Shown here piece after piece: positions 5,597 through 7,035 of a stretch of 7,035 nt of DNA. Position 1 is the stretch's first letter, and every line of letters starts with the position of its first letter. The notes under the pieces are model-generated. The model did no database searches and had not been told where the DNA came from. It saw nothing but the letters and a program-made list of their open reading frames with translations. Source of the DNA: Campylobacteraceae bacterium (GTDB lineage Bacteria; Campylobacterota; Campylobacteria; Campylobacterales; Sulfurospirillaceae). The position numbers and the translations under genes were made by a program. The stretch lies in contig JAFLKZ010000142.1 in NCBI GenBank assembly GCA_019162915.1, positions 1-7,035 of the forward strand, in the 5' to 3' direction.

Positions 5597-6793
5597 TCAA
5601 GTACCTTTGATTAAAATCCATAGATACTTGATTGACCATGCAAGCAAGGCTAAAATTAATAAAAGTGCGCTATGGTTTATCCAAAAAATATAATCAAAAC
5701 CAAAATTAGACGCAATCGAAGCAAAAATTCTCACGATAATTACCACTTGTAAAAAGATAAACATCACAATGGCTATCTTATCTGCCGTAGGTGTGCGACC
5801 AGAGTGTCCTAGCACAACCCTTGTTCCAAAACCTACCAGCATCGTTGTAAAATACCCTAGCGCAAATGTATGGATAATGACTTTTTCAAAGAAAAAAGAG
5901 GTCATTCCTAAAAGTTGCGATAACGAGATAAGTGTTGAAAATAAAAATCCTATGGGTATCCAAAGGAGAGCAAGATAAAGCACCCAGATAATCGCAGGCA
6001 CATTTCTAAAAGAGAGTTTCCATTTTAAGAGTTCTCTGGTAAAAAAGAGAAAAAGTGGTAAATCTGCAAGGATGTTCAGCGATTCGTTATCGCTTAAAAG
6101 TAAAACAACTTTTAAGACCAGCAACCCATACACCATTTCCATCATATATTTTGTTTTATTGATGACGTAGTTCTCGATTTTAAAGCCTGTAAATTGGGGA
6201 ATCATCCTTTGGCTAACCGTGAAAATAAGAGCAAATAAGTAGAGATAAAATCCTATGTTAATGGCAAACTGTTGTAGGCTAAATGCTAAATGTGGTGCCA
6301 AAAAAGAGATAACAAAAAGGAGATGGGCTACTAGACCTGATGCAAAAGTGATGAGTATCCATTGGGTATCATTTTTGTCTTTCATTAAACTTTTTTTCTG
6401 AATGCCTAAGAGTTGATAAAAGCTTAAGCCTTGTGCAAAAAGTAAAATGAGCATGGAGAGAAGTTGTAAGTTGGGTGCGATAAAAAGTGAGATAAAAAAG
6501 AGAGTTGCCCCAAAAAGATAGATAAAAAAATGTCGCATATACACTTTAGGGACGATGGCTGCTTGCATTAAAAATCGTGGAAATACCACGAGTAAAAATC
6601 CTAAAAAGAATTGCGTGAAGATGATAAAAAGCATAGGATAAACATGAAAATCGACAATACTGCCTAGGATGAAAATTTTATTGGAGTAGATGCCCAAAAG
6701 AAGTGACATATACACAACTAAAAAAATAATGCCACTGGCAAAAAATGGCTGATGCGGTTGGGATGAAAATTTGGTGTACCAGTTTGAGAACAT
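5597..6793 (-). CDS. nnrS: NnrS family heme/copper membrane protein
   Basis: NnrS proteins are polytopic inner-membrane heme- and copper-containing proteins linked to nitric oxide metabolism and protection from nitrosative stress; the biochemical activity is not settled. The 398 residues are almost wholly hydrophobic, with about 11-12 membrane helices. Family marks are the N-terminal HQPFF motif (His14, corresponding to the usual HPFRPFF), a conserved-type His50 in DFHVYP, and the strongly diagnostic HTFALGYFTTMLVGFGTR (His308) followed by VLGHSGRTP (His330). These histidines are candidate metal ligands. The ATG at 6793 has AGGA five bases upstream. It follows tpx on the same strand by 54 bases with a terminator between, so expression may come from read-through or a promoter within tpx. 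Family assignment is firm; the precise role is inferred, and this could be one of several NnrS paralogues. Confidence 0.9.
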   Translation of the reverse strand: MFSNWYTKFSSQPHQPFFASGIIFLVVYMSLLLGIYSNKIFILGSIVDFHVYPMLFIIFTQFFLGFLLVVFPRFLMQAAIVPKVYMRHFFIYLFGATLFFISLFIAPNLQLLSMLILLFAQGLSFYQLLGIQKKSLMKDKNDTQWILITFASGLVAHLLFVISFLAPHLAFSLQQFAINIGFYLYLFALIFTVSQRMIPQFTGFKIENYVINKTKYMMEMVYGLLVLKVVLLLSDNESLNILADLPLFLFFTRELLKWKLSFRNVPAIIWVLYLALLWIPIGFLFSTLISLSQLLGMTSFFFEKVIIHTFALGYFTTMLVGFGTRVVLGHSGRTPTADKIAIVMFIFLQVVIIVRIFASIASNFGFDYIFWINHSALLLILALLAWSIKYLWILIKGT

Positions 6794-6802
6794 GAGAATC
6801 CT

Positions 6803-6834
6803 AAAAGAAGAAAAGGCTATCTTTGCGATAGCCT
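6803..6834 (-). terminator. Intrinsic terminator downstream of tpx
   Basis: On the - strand AGGCTATC, loop GCAAA, GATAGCCT form a perfect 8-bp stem, followed by TTTTCTTCTTTT and preceded by an A/T-rich run. It lies 13 bases after the tpx stop codon and only 9 bases before the NnrS-family start codon, with the T-run running into the ribosome site of that gene. Confidence 0.8.
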
Positions 6835-6847
6835 AAAAAAGAGTTAA

Positions 6848-7035
6848 TTAATGACACGTTCCACAACAGCTAGTGCCAGTTGCTTCTTTGATAGCTTTAA
6901 GAGCACCTTCGTAGTTTGGCTCTTCTGTGATTTCTTCACAGATGTCTTTGTAGGTTACTTTACCACTTGCATTGATAACAAATATTGCACGACCTGTAAT
7001 GCCCGCTAATGGACCATCAGCAATAAGAACGCCAT
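6848..7035 (-). CDS. tpx: Thiol peroxidase (Tpx, atypical 2-Cys peroxiredoxin), C-terminal part
   Basis: Tpx reduces hydrogen peroxide and alkyl peroxides using thioredoxin. Only the last 61 codons are in the window; the N-terminal part with the peroxidatic and resolving cysteines lies beyond the right edge. The fragment reads GVLIADGPLAGITGRAIFVI and then EEITEEPNYEGALKAI, matching the Tpx ending (IADGPLKGL, ARAVVVID, EITTEPDYEAAL in E. coli). After the point where family members normally stop, it carries an extra tail of about ten residues ending SCCGTCH, which contains CXXCH. There is also a cysteine in the DICEEIT segment. The stop is TAA, with a strong intrinsic terminator just downstream and then the NnrS-family gene. 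The assignment to Tpx rather than AhpC or Bcp rests on the ADGPLAG and EPNYEGAL motifs. Confidence 0.88.
   Translation of the reverse strand, partial: GVLIADGPLAGITGRAIFVINASGKVTYKDICEEITEEPNYEGALKAIKEATGTSCCGTCH

Noticed and set aside
5597..5631. Inverted repeat TCAAGTA / TACTTGA at the convergent end of the small gene and nnrS
   Set aside because: The loop is 21 bases, no T-run follows on either strand, and it lies within nnrS coding sequence; not a convincing terminator.

Overview
The window looks like chromosomal DNA from a Campylobacterota (epsilonproteobacterial) genome, most plausibly Sulfurospirillum or a close relative. The grounds are AT-rich, tightly packed genes with short overlaps, a dCache chemoreceptor, an NnrS-type membrane protein, and protein wording typical of that group. 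The genus is an inference from general character, not from a database match.

Layout. Bases 1-1979 (+ strand) hold the end of pxpA, then pxpB and pxpC, together the ATP-dependent 5-oxoprolinase that opens 5-oxo-L-proline (pyroglutamate) to glutamate. The three genes overlap by 4 bases at each junction, with TTG and GTG starts. A hairpin plus T-run inside the last codons of pxpC is the likely terminator. Its stop codon overlaps by 11 bp the end of a convergent gene on the - strand (1969-3921) for a membrane-bound methyl-accepting chemotaxis protein with a dCache_3-like periplasmic sensor. A 149-bp AT-rich divergent promoter region (3922-4070) separates it from a + strand operon: ribE (riboflavin synthase), pgeF (peptidoglycan-editing / polyphenol-oxidase-family protein) and an unrecognised 79-residue protein. 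Facing this operon, on the - strand, are an NnrS-family heme/copper membrane protein (5597-6793) and, upstream of it, the C-terminal third of thiol peroxidase tpx (6848-7035, running off the window). A clear intrinsic terminator lies between the last two.

How the genes work together. PxpABC removes a spontaneous damage product of glutamine and glutamate. RibE makes riboflavin. PgeF corrects mis-incorporated muropeptides. Tpx and NnrS both relate to oxidative or nitrosative stress. The chemoreceptor's ligand is unknown.

The most unusual signal is a highly iterated palindrome. TTTACATGTAAA occurs four times exactly and twice as TTTACATGTAGG, always inside genes (pxpB and pgeF) and always in the frame that reads Leu-His-Val. 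This resembles HIP1-type iterated palindromes more than any gene-specific operator. A second oddity is the CCGTCH ending of Tpx, which contains a CXXCH motif. No mobile element, CRISPR array, tRNA or rRNA gene was seen.
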